From NCBI GenBank assembly GCA_000969725.1, contig JXSR01S011567.1: DNA of 39,896 nt. One strand, written 5' to 3'. Source of the stretch: Ophiothrix spiculata. Its lineage: Eukaryota; Echinodermata; Ophiuroidea; Amphilepidida; Ophiotrichidae. The notes below the pieces were generated by a model. The model was given only the letters and a program-made list of their open reading frames with translations. It made no database searches and was not told the origin of the DNA. This document shows positions 1-11,205 of this stretch, in pieces (within the stretch, counting starts at the first letter, position 1; each line of letters starts with the position of its first letter). Position numbers and translations under genes: made by a program.

Positions 1-1099
1 ACATGTTTAATACTTGAAGTTACTTTAACAGTAAAAACCTACTCGGCCAATACTGCCTTAAAATACAAAAGAAACGTACATATACATAACGCAATACCCC
101 GGAAAATCCCATCTGACGTCACATGAGCTAAAGAAAAAAAGTACATTGACTTCATGAGCTTTGTGCTCCTGAAAATTGCTCCTGAATACTACCGAACGGG
201 TACCTTATACACTACTAATATACTGTGCCTTCCTCCACTTAGTCCAAAAGCTTCCAAAAAAATAAAAAGTCACAATAGCTTATTAAATGGCCGAAAAATT
301 CAAATTTGAATTCAAGTTATTTATTATTGGGAAATGCTTATAGATCTTTAACTAATACATTTTAATTTAAATAATTCGAAAATTTCACAATGGCACCAAC
401 AATTTAGGTTTAGAACATTAGGATAGCATTAACAACATGCAGTTTAGATAGAGTAATAATGGGAAAATAACGGTGGATATTACAAAGGCAATGTTTTCTC
501 CAAAAATGCTTTAAATTAGAATTGGCACCCTAAATAAAACCTCAAACGTCAACAAAGTTGCATTTTTGCTCAAGAAAGAACTAGAGAGACATTAAGACAG
601 CACTAAAACATATACTATTCAACATTTTTAAATGGAAAATGGCTTTAGCGGTAAAATCAGACACTGTTATATTCAAAATGATACCATAGGAGGCCCGTCA
701 GCGCTGTCAAATTGTATGAGGATTTTTCAACTAAAATGGCTTGTAGTGAACAAGTTTAAACATTTACAACATCGATAGAACATAATCAATAGAAAATTGG
801 CGGGTTTTTTCATTATCTTGTTTATCATTATAAGCTCAAACTGTCACAAAAAAGAAACCTTCGGTGTTTTGTCAGTTTAAACAAAAATGTAAATGTGAGA
901 CATTGGAATTTAACCAGTTTGAAGTCCTTTGCCCTCTTCAGGATGAGGTGGAGCTCACAGCTGATAAGAAGTATCCACTCTTTGTTGAAGCACACAAATT
1001 TGCTGCTTCCAATTGCCTACCAGAAAGGAGAAAGAGTCCACGATAAATGATGTAACTGGTAGACAACAACCAGATCAGGTAGACTTAAAGGCAACAACT
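1..1099. other. A+T-rich intergenic stretch, no gene seen
   Basis: I see no conserved coding or RNA feature here. A 60-codon plus-strand frame at 864-1046 is unrecognised and has no gene-like context; it precedes the decayed LINE but its peptide does not resemble LINE sequence I know. A perfect 16-bp palindrome (AATTCAAATTTGAATT) sits at 297-312, which is unremarkable in such A+T-rich DNA. Confidence 0.5.
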
Positions 1100-1803
1100 C
1101 ATCAGAACGCTGTAAGGAATAGAGAGACTACTGTTCCACCCTACTAGGATCCCCACCTTCAGCTACAACCCCTGATGAGGAAATCCAAACCATCAATGAG
1201 AATACTTTGGCAATTGAAACAGGAGCTTTCACAGCTGAAGAACTTCAGGCTGTACTACAGTGCGATACTTTAGCACCTTACCTGTTCATCATTGTGCTAG
1301 ATTATGTGATAAGAATGGCAATCAGAGAAGACAAGGACATACTGGGCTTTACAGTAAAACTTTGGAGAAGCTTGTAACAAAATGCGCCTTCTCTGGAAAT
1401 CCAATCTACCAGACTTGTTAAAGATCAGCTTCTTCCGTGCAGCCGTAGAAAGTATTCTGTTGTACGGCTCAGAAGGGTGGACACTGACAGAAAGACTTGA
1501 AGCCAGGTTAGATGGGTGCTACACAAGACTATTAATGATGGTTCAAAACCTCAACTGGAGAGATCATCCTACCAGGGAGTGGTGATTTACCCAAACTATC
1601 AGGAATACTGAGAGGTCGCCGCCTAAACTTTGCTGCTTACTGTGCTAGACGGCTTAAGAACAAGTGTCTGGACTAGTGTTCTGGACGCCCATCCAGGGGA
1701 CACGTGCACAGGGAAGACCAAGGCTGACCTACCCAGTTATTATTACACAGGATGCTGGCATTGATCAAAATGAACTTCTCAAACTCATGCTAAACAGACA
1801 GTA
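1100..1803 (+). pseudogene. Decayed LINE (non-LTR retrotransposon) ORF2 3' part, internally deleted
   Basis: This is the remains of a non-LTR reverse transcriptase of the kind abundant in invertebrate genomes. The frame from about 1111 reads a linker (GSPPSATTPDEEIQTINENT, then AFTAEELQAVLQ) like that upstream of the RT core. It then jumps directly to DTLAPYLFIIVLDYVIR, the RT block normally written QGDTLAPFLF, so the early RT core is deleted. The catalytic FADD region is also absent. After a stop near 1376 the thumb resumes: LLWKSNLPDLLKISFFRAAV, then ESILLYGSEGWTLTERLEAR and LDGCYTRLLM. A later frame gives FWTPIQGTRAQGRPRLTYP and DAGIDQNELLKLMLNRQ, the usual C-terminal tail. Stops and frameshifts make it non-functional. 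The family cannot be fixed by eye. Confidence 0.85.
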
Positions 1804-1820
1804 GTAGAGAAAATCATGGC

Positions 1821-1848
1821 TTAGATAGATAAATACATAGATAGATAG
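1821..1848 (+). repeat. GATA-type microsatellite tail of the LINE
   Basis: Degenerate TAGA/ATAG tetranucleotides follow the LINE stop codon within about 20 bp. Simple-repeat 3' tails are common for non-LTR elements, so this probably marks the element's 3' end. Confidence 0.6.
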
Positions 1849-2190
1849 CAATTAAATAAATATTGCTTTGAGGGTTATAACAAGATCATCTGTCCACAAA
1901 TTATGTCATTAAATTCAAGATGCCCGAAATAGGCAAGAAGTAGCGACCATAATACCTACACCTTTAAAAATATTTTCCAGCAGTCTTTTCGGGCCTCTTT
2001 TTGGGGGAATTTAAAAAAACTGAGAATGCCATGATTTGTTACAAATTTTGCTATAAACTCCAAAGCCATATTACAATGATTATCTAAAAAATATATTTTT
2101 ATTATTACTGTTTTAATGTAGCTGTTACGTATTTAAAAATATATTTGTCAAAGACACTTTTGACCACATTTTGGGTGCTTTTTGAATTAA

Positions 2191-2685
2191 CTGCATAAGG
2201 GGGGGGGGGGGGGGGGCACCATGGTACCTAACATTTTGTTTTTCGGTTCTCGCATTAAAACGCCAAACTATTCCGGGCTGTTAATTTATTTAATTACCTA
2301 AATAGTAGTTGCGCTTCTTTTGGCGAAACAAAATTGAGATCGATTTCGTCGTTTTCGAACTAATTAGCATAAATTAGCATTTTTGGGGTGCAAAAAATGC
2401 TTAGCCCATAAAACCACCCGGAGTAAAATTTAACAATTTTTTTCAACAATGTCGATGTATTCAAGATCTCCTAATTTAAACTAAATTTAATTGGAAAATT
2501 CCTTCGGGAAGTGGGTTTTTCAAATTTTGGCCAAAATCGAGATGTCGCGCGACGAAAATTAGTTATTTTTGAAACGGCATGTACATTTGTATTTATTTTT
2601 CCTGAAATACGGTAGTGATTAGTGTACCTATTATATGGTGTAAAGATTATACAAAGTTCGGGCGGGAAAGTGGTGACTTATGCAG
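2191..2685. mobile_element. Non-autonomous DNA transposon with TTAA target duplication and 18-G tract
   Basis: TTAA at 2187-2190 and TTAA at 2686-2689 flank a 495-bp segment whose ends are perfect inverted repeats: CTGCATAAG at 2191-2199 and CTTATGCAG at 2677-2685. TTAA target duplications are typical of the piggyBac and Kolobok superfamilies; the assignment between them is open. A run of 18 G (2199-2216) lies directly inside the left end. No transposase frame is visible, so it would need a helper. The repeat is short, so chance is not fully excluded, but the matching TTAA on both sides argues for a real insertion. Confidence 0.6.
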
Positions 2686-2699
2686 TTAAGTGTTAAAGT

Positions 2700-4040
2700 A
2701 AATGAATGGTGGTCTGTAAGTTTTTATCACCAATGCCGTTTCCTATAGATGGTATTGAATATTTGTGTTTCTAAAACTTATTTTCACATGTTTAATGTCA
2801 CTCTAAACATTTTTCGTGAAAAAAAATATTAAACATGTGAATGACATATTTTGATTAGAAATTGTATTGTTGTAAATATGATTGAAATATCGGGGCTCTC
2901 TCTATATATAAAAAGTAAAACAGTACATGTACTTTTGGCAATCATTTTTGGTATAAAAAGTTGTCCACAAAGGAGCAAGGTTAGGACATTTTGTATATTG
3001 ATCCTAACATCCTGACCTTTCCTCACAATTCAGCAGTGTTATATTATTTCTACCTGTTAGCTGAGCCAATGTTCCTAACCTTTTTACCTTTTAGATATAT
3101 TGTTAAAATATAAAACTGGCAGTTACTTTGATTCTATGCCAATTATGTCAGAAACAAAAATGCATGTATTATAATAATGCAACCAATGATCATAAAAACA
3201 GGCAAAGACGCCTTTTGCTCGTGAGTCTTTTAATCTCTAGATCAGTAGATACTATTATAACCAAATAAACAGTCGGCCATTTTAAGTTTATGCAAATAAG
3301 ATCAGATAAAACCACTCGAGACTATTATTATTGTCATATTTGCAACCACGGACCCTGATAACATACAAATCGTCACCAAAATGTCTTTCCAGTGAGTCTC
3401 CAATCTCAAGATATGGCAAAAAACAGTAAAATGAAGGCCATTTTGCTTTTATGCACATTTTCCATACTATCGCAATTCGGATCTAAGCGGATTTTAAGTA
3501 TATCATTTTTGATACTGTAAAGAAATGAAAAGTGAAGAAAAACCTTTGTTAGCAATTTGTTCCATGTCAAAAATTTGGTAGACGGTGACGTTCAAATACA
3601 ATATGATACCACATCCTTATTCGCAAAATTGTTTGAAGAAAGAAAAAAAAACACTTGTCACTTTTCAATACTCAATCATTTTTAGAAATATTAATATTGT
3701 GTTCTTTTGTGTTCAGGAAATTAAAAGTTCATGCGTATTCAAATTATGATTGTTCCTGTCAAAAGAGATATTATTACAAATGTGTGTATTAATAACTTTT
3801 GGCTGTTAAAAAGCGGTGGATGATGTTTAAATGACAACCTTGCAAAATCTTTACACAAAAGATATATATCTAGTGAACATGCAAGTGAGTATTAAAATAA
3901 TGAAATGCAAAAGTAAAGTCAAAATACAAAATAGATTTATTTTCCTATCAAGAAGGCCTCTACAATGACGGTCTGTGGATAATTGGTTTAAACTTGGTTG
4001 AAATACGTGTTACTTTACACAGTGACTGCAGAAAATATTA
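2700..4040. other. Featureless A+T-rich stretch
   Basis: No coding similarity, RNA gene or clear repeat partner was seen. The 65-codon minus frame at 2829-3026 is unrecognised and has no supporting context. Confidence 0.5.
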
Positions 4041-4043
4041 AGG

Positions 4044-4130
4044 AACACTCGTGGCTGAGTGGATAAAGATTACCTCTGGTAATCAATGTCGCAATATTTG
4101 CGCTGATTAAGCTGCGGTCTACAAATTGCA
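4044..4130 (+). repeat. tRNA-Ser/Leu-like relic
   Basis: A box-A-like TGGCTGAGTGGATAAAG at about 4052-4068 is followed by a good anticodon-stem-like hairpin, GATTACC-TCT-GGTAATC. A second, variable-arm-like part follows, but the B box (about GGTCTACAAATTGC) is badly degraded and no acceptor pairing is evident. It is best read as an old tRNA pseudogene or SINE head. Confidence 0.4.
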
Positions 4131-4621
4131 TTGCGTTTTTTTAAGTTTGTAAGAATGTAAAACTTTTAGCAATTTGACCTGCGAGTCACGATTAGAGTTT
4201 AAAATTATCCATTATTATTATTGATCATTAAGGATCTCATGATGAAATTAAGCTACTGGTTCTATTTCTTATGGGTGAAGTTCAAAGTTTTTTGGTATCC
4301 CCTTCAATGCCCATATTAAGTATTCTATGCAATTAATGTATATATTTTTACTTGGCTGAGGAAGTGTGACAAAAAAAATTTCCCCCTTATTTATTAATCA
4401 CGTAACACTAACGGTAATCACGTAAATCTAAGCTAATGTTTATTGAGACCCATAATTTTATTGAAGTCAATGGACACTTCAAACCTTTTTCATGCCTGAT
4501 TGTATGCACATAAATACATTGACATTTATGTTTATTGAGACCAATATTGTTATATATATATCCAATATAATTTCGTTTGCATGTGTGAAAAACTTATTGT
4601 AAACATTAGCTTAGATGTATC

Positions 4622-4985
4622 AGTCAAGTTAGCTCAATCGGTAATGCGCTCGTCAGTGCGGTGCAGAAGGTCCCGAGTTCGAACCCCGTTGGTGCGAAAA
4701 AGTTGAGTGTGCTTGAAATTCCCTTGGACAAGGAACTAACTGCTAATTGTCTCGTGGAAACCCGTACGAAACTCGGGGAGGTGATCCGGGCAGCGATGGT
4801 GCGTATGTGGGCTGATCACGGTTCAGCGCCCCTAGAGGTTGTCGCAGAACCCGAAATGATGCTTGGTGTGGAAGGGAGCTTACTTGGGCCACAGTGGTCA
4901 GCGAACACCTGTAAAGTGTGCAGAGGCCGAGTGGAATTACAAATCTGGGAGGCATAGCGCACTATAAATCCCCGTAATTTATTTT
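4622..4985 (+). mobile_element. tRNA-derived SINE
   Basis: The segment has an RNA polymerase III promoter in the right geometry: box A TTAGCTCAATCGGTAATGC at about 4629-4647 and box B GAGTTCGAACCCC at about 4675-4687. A non-tRNA body of about 270 bp follows, including CCCTTGGACAAGGAACTAAC, a phrase resembling those in several marine-invertebrate SINEs. It ends with AGCGCACTATAAATCCC and a T-rich tail. It is markedly G+C richer than its surroundings. The two open frames that overlap it, one per strand, are by-products of this composition. Membership of a named SINE superfamily was not determined. Confidence 0.8.
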
Positions 4986-5456
4986 TTTATTGTTTCATTT
5001 TTTCCATTGTAGCCATAGGGATAATTGTTATTAATTATAATGTAAATACTTGCAATAAGATATCATCAAATATAAGATTTTTACTCATAATATGTTTTTT
5101 AAATATACATGTATTATATTTTATACACATAAAGTATAATCTATTTGTTGATTGATACACAAGATATATTTGATCAAAAGAAACAAAATTGTGATAAGGT
5201 AAAAAATGAAAATTTACAAGGTGACCCATTTCTAAAATGAAAACAGTAACTATTGTTAAATTAATATAAATTTATATAATAAAGAACTTTATTTCATTAA
5301 ACATCGATGATGACAGTGATATTGTAAACAATAATCAAATGTTCACAATATTTATGTAAATGTTTGTTCAATATGTTCAAAGCCGCAACCATATGCTCAT
5401 TTCATAAATGCATCGTAACCACTGCACACAATGTAAGGATTAATGCTCTGTCACAC
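4986..5456. other. A+T-rich stretch, nothing recognised
   Basis: No feature beyond low-complexity A/T runs. The minus frame at 5035-5229 has no recognisable domain. Confidence 0.5.
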
Positions 5457-5765
5457 CAGGGCTTCGAAATCCACGGGAGCACGGGAGCGCCGCTCCCAGA
5501 AAAAAATCACGACTGGCAGAAAAAAAAAATGAGGCAGTCAAAAAAAAAAAAAGAAACACAGGGAAAAAAATGAAGAAAAAAAATAGAATAATCTTAGGAA
5601 AAAATATTAATATTTTCAGATTTCTTCAAAATCACATCAAAATAATATGTGTTTAAATGTTTCCATGGTAACAATAAATCTAACAATATCAATACCAGTA
5701 GTTTATTATTGTTGTGTCTGGCCTCCCCTGCTCCCGTGTGGAGCAATTTCTAGCGGAACAGTTGA
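5457..5765. mobile_element. Possible hAT-like MITE, weak
   Basis: The left edge reads CAGGGCTTCGAAATCCACGG, similar to a widespread hAT-type terminus beginning CAGGGCTTNNAAATT. Near 5725-5765 the sequence GCTCCCGTGTGGAGCAATTT roughly inverts the CACGGGAGC block at 5473-5482. The interior is A-rich. No 8-bp target duplication could be found and the right terminus is degenerate, so this is only a candidate. Confidence 0.3.
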
Positions 5766-6180
5766 TGTTCATGTCATGAATAATAAAGCGATGGGTGTTA
5801 TCAATTTTGGCGTAACAAAGTAAAGTCGTGTTAATTTAACCCTTTAATAGTTAAATTCATGAACTACAATTTGTATCTGATTTACTAAAATGTTATTTAA
5901 CAATAAAATTGTGCAGTTGTGCATTTTTTTTGTCGAGCTGTATACTAAACTTGCAAAACCAACGTGCTGATTATGTGATCAAACCTGAACCTAGTCTCTG
6001 TTCCATGCTGCTGAAGTTGAACTCAATGAGTTGGTAAGAATTAGAATCAAATTTATCTGTTGCCAGAATGGATGAAATACTTAACTTAAACTTCACTGAG
6101 CTGAACTATGCAAGATTCAACGATAAGCAAAAACCCTGAATTAGTTTGATAAGTTTTTAATATGGTTTGCTAAAACTTTG
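5766..6180. other. A+T-rich stretch, nothing recognised
   Basis: No coding or RNA signature was seen between the weak hAT-like candidate and the first copy of repeat A. Confidence 0.5.
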
Positions 6181-6855
6181 CATTATTTATATAATTAAAG
6201 GTACAAAGTAAATTTACTAAAACTACTTCAGTTCATTATGATTAAGCGTTATATACATGGTATTAATAATGATGTGTTCATATTTACATAAGAAGTAAAC
6301 AAAAGCCGTGGTCAATGTGTGGTTCTTTTTATTTATAAAGAAAGGACATTTTTAAATGTGCATTTTTTTTTAATATTAATGCATTTAACCTACATTTATT
6401 AACAGGAAAATGTTACAGTCATTTTACCTGTTTAGAGTTAGCAAAAATGTCATGTTATTGCTACATTGTAGTCTTATTACCCCATCAATGCTTTCAGTAG
6501 GGTACTGTTCTAAAGGTTTTTTTATATTTTTTACGGCTGTGTTCATGTTATAACAAACTTTTTGAATTTAAGCCTTTAAGTAATTTCAATTATACATTTA
6601 GATTGCATTTATTGTTTAACCAGCAATCTGTGTATTTTTAAAGTGGTACTTACTGTCAGATAATTAAATAAAATGCTGTTTTATCATTTAGCTTATTCTC
6701 TAGAAAGCTCGTACATACGTGACTTTGGTTTCCGCTGTAACAAATGGCTATCGATTTTGCTAAAACGCATGCAATCTGTAGTCAATTTGTGTTAAAGCTA
6801 ATAAAAATATGATTTTTGTTTTTGAGTGGCCGTTTGGCCTTATCATTGTCAATTA
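6181..6855 (+). repeat. Repeat A, copy 1 (uninterrupted)
   Basis: This 0.67-kb block is closely similar to 9051-9902 in the same order and orientation. Shared anchors include TTATATAATTAAAGGTACAA, CAAAAGCCGTGG, ACAATCTGTGTATTTTTAAA-type text, CTAGAAAGCTC and GACTTTGGTTTCCGCTG. It lacks the SINE present in copy 2, so it serves as the empty site. It encodes no recognisable protein. Confidence 0.85.
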
Positions 6856-7244
6856 TAAGCCTTGACTTTTCTCTGATACCAAAATCAGTGTAATCCATAA
6901 AAAACCTTTAGAAAGGAATGGTATAGACACATGATGAACGCTTGTGATATAGGATTTAACTATCGTTATAATGACGGATTAAACTCGTCATTGAGAGAAT
7001 GAATCGGATAATGCCGGTTCCAAGACTATGAATATTCGCTCTCATAAATCGAAGACTTACTTTCATATCTTTTACACTGTTATTAGCATTTTATGACATT
7101 TCTTGACAAATAGCTAAACATACTGTTGTATTGAAACGGTATTTTCCACACAGAAGATTCTGATTTATTCGTATAAACTTGATATAATACTGAATAGACC
7201 AATACATTACAATATCTTACTGTAATTCGCCTCCTGTTGCTGCA

Positions 7245-7289
7245 ATACATACATACATACATACATACATACATACATACATACATACT
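7245..7289. repeat. (ACAT)n microsatellite, LINE 3' tail
   Basis: About ten to eleven perfect ACAT units. The position, directly downstream of the minus-strand LINE 3' UTR, indicates it is that element's simple-repeat tail. Confidence 0.85.
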
Positions 7290-7805
7290 GGGATTTTTAC
7301 CGCGCTTTTCCATCGAGATCAAAGCGAAAAAACAACAGAGAATGAACAAAGCAAAAAATCAATGAGGATAATAATAAGCTTTAAGAAGTTTCTTGAAAAC
7401 TGTCATTGAGGAAGCCTCCCTGATATTTTGTGGAAGGCGGTTCCATAGCACAGGTCAAGCAGCACGGAACGATTTGTCACCACTACATGTTTTACCGACA
7501 AATGTGTTCAGAAGTGTAATATCATTTGATGATCTTGTAACAGGTCCTGATGATGATCGTGTTTTGTATGACATTAATTCAGTTAAGTATGATGGAGCAG
7601 TATTATCGAGACATTTGTAAACATAAAGACAGATTTTGAAATTAACACGTTCTTTGACAGGTAACCAGAGTTGTTGCATTAACGGTGTGGGGCTATCCCG
7701 TCTGGCAGCATGACATATTAGTTTGGCTGCCTTGTGTTGCAATGACTGCAAACGATCAAGGTCAACTGATTTTGCACCATACAGAAGAGCATTTCCTGAG
7801 TCACC
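7245..7805 (-). pseudogene. 5'-truncated CR1/Jockey-like LINE fragment
   Basis: Read on the minus strand from about 7805, the frame gives GNALLYGAKSVDLDRLQSLQ, HKAAKLICHAARRDSPTPLM and LWLPVKERVNFKICLYVYKC, followed by NTAPSYLTEL. This is the C-terminal part of a non-LTR reverse transcriptase (usual pattern: LQN.AARLI, LHWLPV..RI.FKI, APSYL..L). A stop codon then interrupts PVLWNRLPQNIREASSMTVF, the conserved WN.LP block. After the C terminus comes a short 3' UTR containing AAAGCGCGGTAAAAATCCCA and a (TATG)n tail. It is a dead, truncated insertion, not a host gene. The plus-strand frame over 7393-7620 is its shadow. Confidence 0.88.
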
Positions 7806-8351
7806 ATCTCTAGTCGTAACTAGCCATCACTTATAAGTCGCTATTTCTTGTAACAACTTGCCACATAACTCGCTACACAACTCACCTGATAACTGGACAC
7901 ACAACTCACCAAACTACAACTCGCTGTTTAGCCATTTGACCATCATGACCACGGCAAGGCAGGTTGGCTTCTGATTTATATGGTATAGGTCATATGGGTC
8001 GTTGGTACTGTTACTTGTTCTTACACAACTTTTGCTTGCAGTATTTCAGTGTTTTGTGCTTTTAAAAAATATTTTAAATAAATTATTATGTCAAATTCTT
8101 AGTGGTGAACACTAATTTTGTACAATATATTGATTAAAAATATAAAAAAACGTATTGCACATGAACATACATGCATCATACGGAATGTGACCTGTAAAAC
8201 GTAAACTTTTCAAAACACAAAAAGTACAATATTACAATCTAGAAAAAATTACCTGCAACAGAAAAGCCTAGTGCTTTTTCTATGGGGAAACTGTTTCAAT
8301 TTACGAAGAACATAAAGTATAGAGGACCCCCTGCGGAGGCCCTCTATACAA

Positions 8352-8575
8352 AAACATGACATATTTACAAAGGAAACAATAATGTAGGTCACCATCTTAT
8401 CGCCGTGTCATGTTGTGTTAAAAAGGACCTTTTAATCATCAAACTATCTACAATGTTAGGTTTCAAGAATCACGCATCAGCGACACAGCAGATTTTCAAT
8501 GAAAATGGATTTTAGTCTAGACGAAACTGAAATTTTTTATTTCTTACTGTATCATCATCTGAGTAAGTAGGGGCT
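8352..8575 (+). repeat. Repeat B, copy 1 (empty site)
   Basis: Similar to 11206-11668 over CATGACATAT, AATGTAGGTCACCATCTT, TCATGTTGTGTT, AATCACGCATCAG and AAAATGGATTTTAGTCTAGA. At the position where copy 2 carries a 250-bp MITE flanked by TTA, this copy has a single TTA (TTCTTACTGTATCATC), so it preserves the pre-insertion state. Confidence 0.82.
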
Positions 8576-8589
8576 GTAGGTTAAGGTTT

Positions 8590-8960
8590 ACTCTATTTTA
8601 CGTTTTTGCAATGTTTATTGTACCATAACTTTTTAACAAAGTGCTTAAAGTTAATAAAAGTATACATTACCAGAAAGGAATTTTTACAAGAAACATGATG
8701 GTGATGTTGATTTTTGACCAAAAATCACAGTTTTTGAAAAAATCACACACAAAAAAACACGTTTTTTGGCCATTTGGGCTTCCAAACAAGTTAAAAATAA
8801 CACTTTTAAAAAAATGACTTTCGAATGGCAATTTTAATTCAAAACACCCATTCGGATGTTGCATCATTTTAATTTGTGAGGATTTAGACCAATTTTTTTG
8901 AATTCCATGGCAAATAAGGTAAAAAAATGACCAAAAATTGAAAAATCTGAATTTTTGACT
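8590..8960 (+). repeat. Dispersed repeat C, copy 1
   Basis: Matches 22830-23155 with shared text such as CATAACTTTTTAACAAAGTG, TTTTTACAAG, AACATGATGGTGATGTTGAT and TTTTTTGGCCATTTGGGCTT. Both copies give short minus-strand open frames sharing an SPNGQKT-like string, but stops and length differences argue against a maintained protein. Confidence 0.8.
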
Positions 8961-9050
8961 TTATTTGGCATGAAACAATAAATGTAATGAATAAGAAAAA
9001 ACGCTCAATTACCTTCAAAATTTTTTTAATATGCTTTTGTTAAATCTTTA

Positions 9051-9902
9051 CACTATTTATATAATTAAAGGTACAAAGTAAGTTTATTAAAAATACCTAT
9101 AATATTTCAGTTCATTAAGTAGTTTATATATGATAATAATAATGCTTTGTTAATATTTACAGAAAAGGTCAACAAAAGCCGTGGTTTATTATGTGCGGTT
9201 CTGTTTATTTATACAGAAAGGATGCTTTTAAATATACATTAGCAGGGAAATGCTACAGTTATTTTTTACCTGTTTAAAATTAGTAAAAACGTTATGTTAT
9301 TGCTTCATTGTGTTCTATTACCCCACCAATGCCTTCGACAGGGTCCTGTCCCGAAGTGGTTTCTATTTTCTTCTTTAGGCTGTGTTCATGTCAAAACCAG
9401 CCTTTTGGATTTCAGCCTTTTTTGTTTGTTTGTGTAAACAACAATCTGTGTATTTTTAAAGTGATAATAACTGTCAGATAATTATACAATAATATACGGG
9501 GGAAGCGATAGTTTCCTCGTCTTGCACCAATGAGGTCCCAGGTTCGAGCCCCGCGCCCGGCGCTTTATGTGCATTTGGTTTTTAGTCCATGCTCGCTTCC
9601 ACAGGTTTTTCTCTGAGTCCTGCACTAAAACTGAATATTAAAGAAAGATGCAATGGAAATAAGCTTCATTAGAGGCTTTCTTGGGTTATCCTTGGTTATC
9701 AGCCTAATGAACTCTTTCTTTCTTTCTTTACATGCTGTTTTACCAAGTAGCTGATTCTCTAGAAAGCTCATGCATACGTGACTTTGGTTTCCGCTGCAAC
9801 AAATGACTATCGATTTTGCTAAAAGGCATGCAATCTGTAGTCAATTTGTGTTGAATCTAAAAAGATGTTTTGAGTGATTGTCTGGACTTACCATTGTCAA
9901 TA
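9051..9902 (+). repeat. Repeat A, copy 2 (interrupted by a SINE)
   Basis: Second copy of the block at 6181-6855. Its continuity is broken at about 9490-9731 by a SINE, after which the match resumes at ATGCTGTTTTA. Block A followed by block B about 2.1-2.2 kb later recurs in both copies, indicating a tandem segmental duplication. Confidence 0.85.
9490..9731 (+). mobile_element. tRNA-derived SINE inserted in repeat A copy 2
   Basis: A strong box B, CCCAGGTTCGAGCCCCGCG (about 9538-9556), ends a tRNA-like head that starts near GGGGAAGCG. The A-box part is degenerate. The body contains TTTATGTGCATTTGG and TTTTTCTCTGAGTCCTGC, and the 3' end is a TTTC microsatellite. The insertion limits come from comparison with the uninterrupted copy at 6661-6680. 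It belongs to a different family from the SINE at 4622. Confidence 0.8.
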
Positions 9903-10041
9903 GGTAAATTATCAGTGTTCACTTTCCATTCATATCAACATCTGTGTCATCCATTTTAAAAACGGCATAATCATTAAACCTCATTAACCATTACTTTTGA
10001 TGTATCATATATATTTTTTGATAAGCGCAATTGAGAGTGAA

Positions 10042-10091
10042 NNNNNNNNNNNNNNNNNNNNNNNNNNNNNNNNNNNNNNNNNNNNNNNNNN
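10042..10091. other. Assembly gap, 50 N
   Basis: Exactly 50 undetermined bases. The round length suggests a placeholder rather than a measured distance. Copy A of the 805-bp duplicated block begins at the first base after it. Confidence 0.98.
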
Positions 10092-10896
10092 CATGAAATT
10101 TTCTGGTAAAATGACAAATAAATTACCAAATTGATATTACAACATTCTGACGTGTCAGTTACCTTTGTCTAAAGGGCTGATGTTTACATATAAACCCAAG
10201 GGGGATATTGAAGCCCCTCATTTTTAAGAACAACAACAATTTGCTATAAAAGTTCTAAATAACGGACTTTCATTGGATTGTTTTGCTAATAAAAAAGGAA
10301 AATAATGTCAACACGCCTTGCAAGTTTCATCCTCATAAGATGCATGCATTTTTCAAAAATGACGACATTTTCGAGGGGCCTCGCAAATCCCGTCTCCTGA
10401 CAACAACCCAACGTTGATGGCCTACCCTAACACCACCTTTCTATTTTTTCATCAAAATGACCGCAAAAGATATAACTCAAATATCTGGAGTCGGTTGCTT
10501 TTGCGTTTTTTGGGGCGGGGAATAGCTTTAGGGAGGTTGCATCAACCTTCCTGGGTATCCGAGGATTAATTATATTTACTGGAATGATTGATAACCCGCT
10601 TTTATAATTGCGTAGATAATACAATATAACAAAATGCAGAGAGAGTAAATAGTGATGGAATCCTCCAGAGCTATACAATTTATTGAAAGGATGGTTGAAA
10701 GAAAACTACAATGAGTTGTATAACAAAACACTAATACTATGTATGTTTCGTATACTTCGAGAGGAGGGGACTTAAAGGCTCCGGGCTATGATATCATAAC
10801 AGCAGCAGATAATTGAAAGCTTTAGAAGAAACATTTTTCACAAACTTTGATATCTAAATTGGAATAAAGAAACGTGTCCAACTGAGTATATTATAT
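10092..10896 (+). repeat. 805-bp duplicated block, copy 1
   Basis: Identical to 11853-12657 (offset 1,761 bp) apart from about two substitutions seen near its right end (10858 and 10886 areas). It diverges after TTATAT at 10891-10896. The left limit is hidden by the N gap. An 83-codon minus frame at 10427-10678 occurs identically in copy 2; it lies inside the piggyBac-like element and resembles no protein I know. Confidence 0.95.
10190..10569. mobile_element. piggyBac-like MITE, degenerate copy
   Basis: The right end, CCTGGGTATCCGAGGATTAA, and the internal GGTTGCTTTTGCGTTTTT and GGCCTACCCTAAC match the reverse complement of the TTAA-flanked element at 29077-29314. The left edge, near TAAACCCAAGGGGG, is a degenerate version of its other terminus. 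Interior text AAAGTTCTAAATA also recurs at about 33635. No transposase is encoded. Confidence 0.6.
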
Positions 10897-11205
10897 ACAC
10901 CTATTTATCAGAAAAATATGAGGTTCAATTTGACATCAAAAAATTTACTACTTCCAGTTGAGTCCTGGGGGATGAGAATGTAATCGGAACCTACACATTT
11001 AACGTGATATATTGAAGTGTTGGAGTAAACCAGTAAACAATTATCCTACAAGTGTTTTAAGACAATGTTTTAAACTTGTCACTTTTAGTTTAATTAACAA
11101 AGACATTAACTCCAGAAAATAAACAGAACTAGAAAATGTAGGCCTACTGATATCAAACTTATAAACTAATACTTAATCTGATATGCCTCCGTAAATTTTT
11201 ACTAA

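Noticed and set aside
297..312. Perfect 16-bp palindrome as a regulatory site
   Set aside because: Made almost wholly of A and T, with no neighbouring gene; likely chance.
1382..1585. 67-codon plus frame as a gene
   Set aside because: It is the LINE thumb region; upstream and downstream pieces of the same domain lie in other frames.
4661..4957. 98-codon plus and 70-codon minus frames
   Set aside because: Both lie in a G+C-richer tRNA-derived SINE and have no protein-like features.
7455..7751. 98-codon minus frame as a possible host gene
   Set aside because: It is the C-terminal reverse-transcriptase region of a truncated LINE with an in-frame stop just downstream and a microsatellite tail.
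10427..10678. 83-codon frame present identically twice
   Set aside because: Its identity comes from the 805-bp block duplication. It lies in a MITE-like element, and the homologous parts at 29.1 kb and 33.4 kb do not keep the frame.
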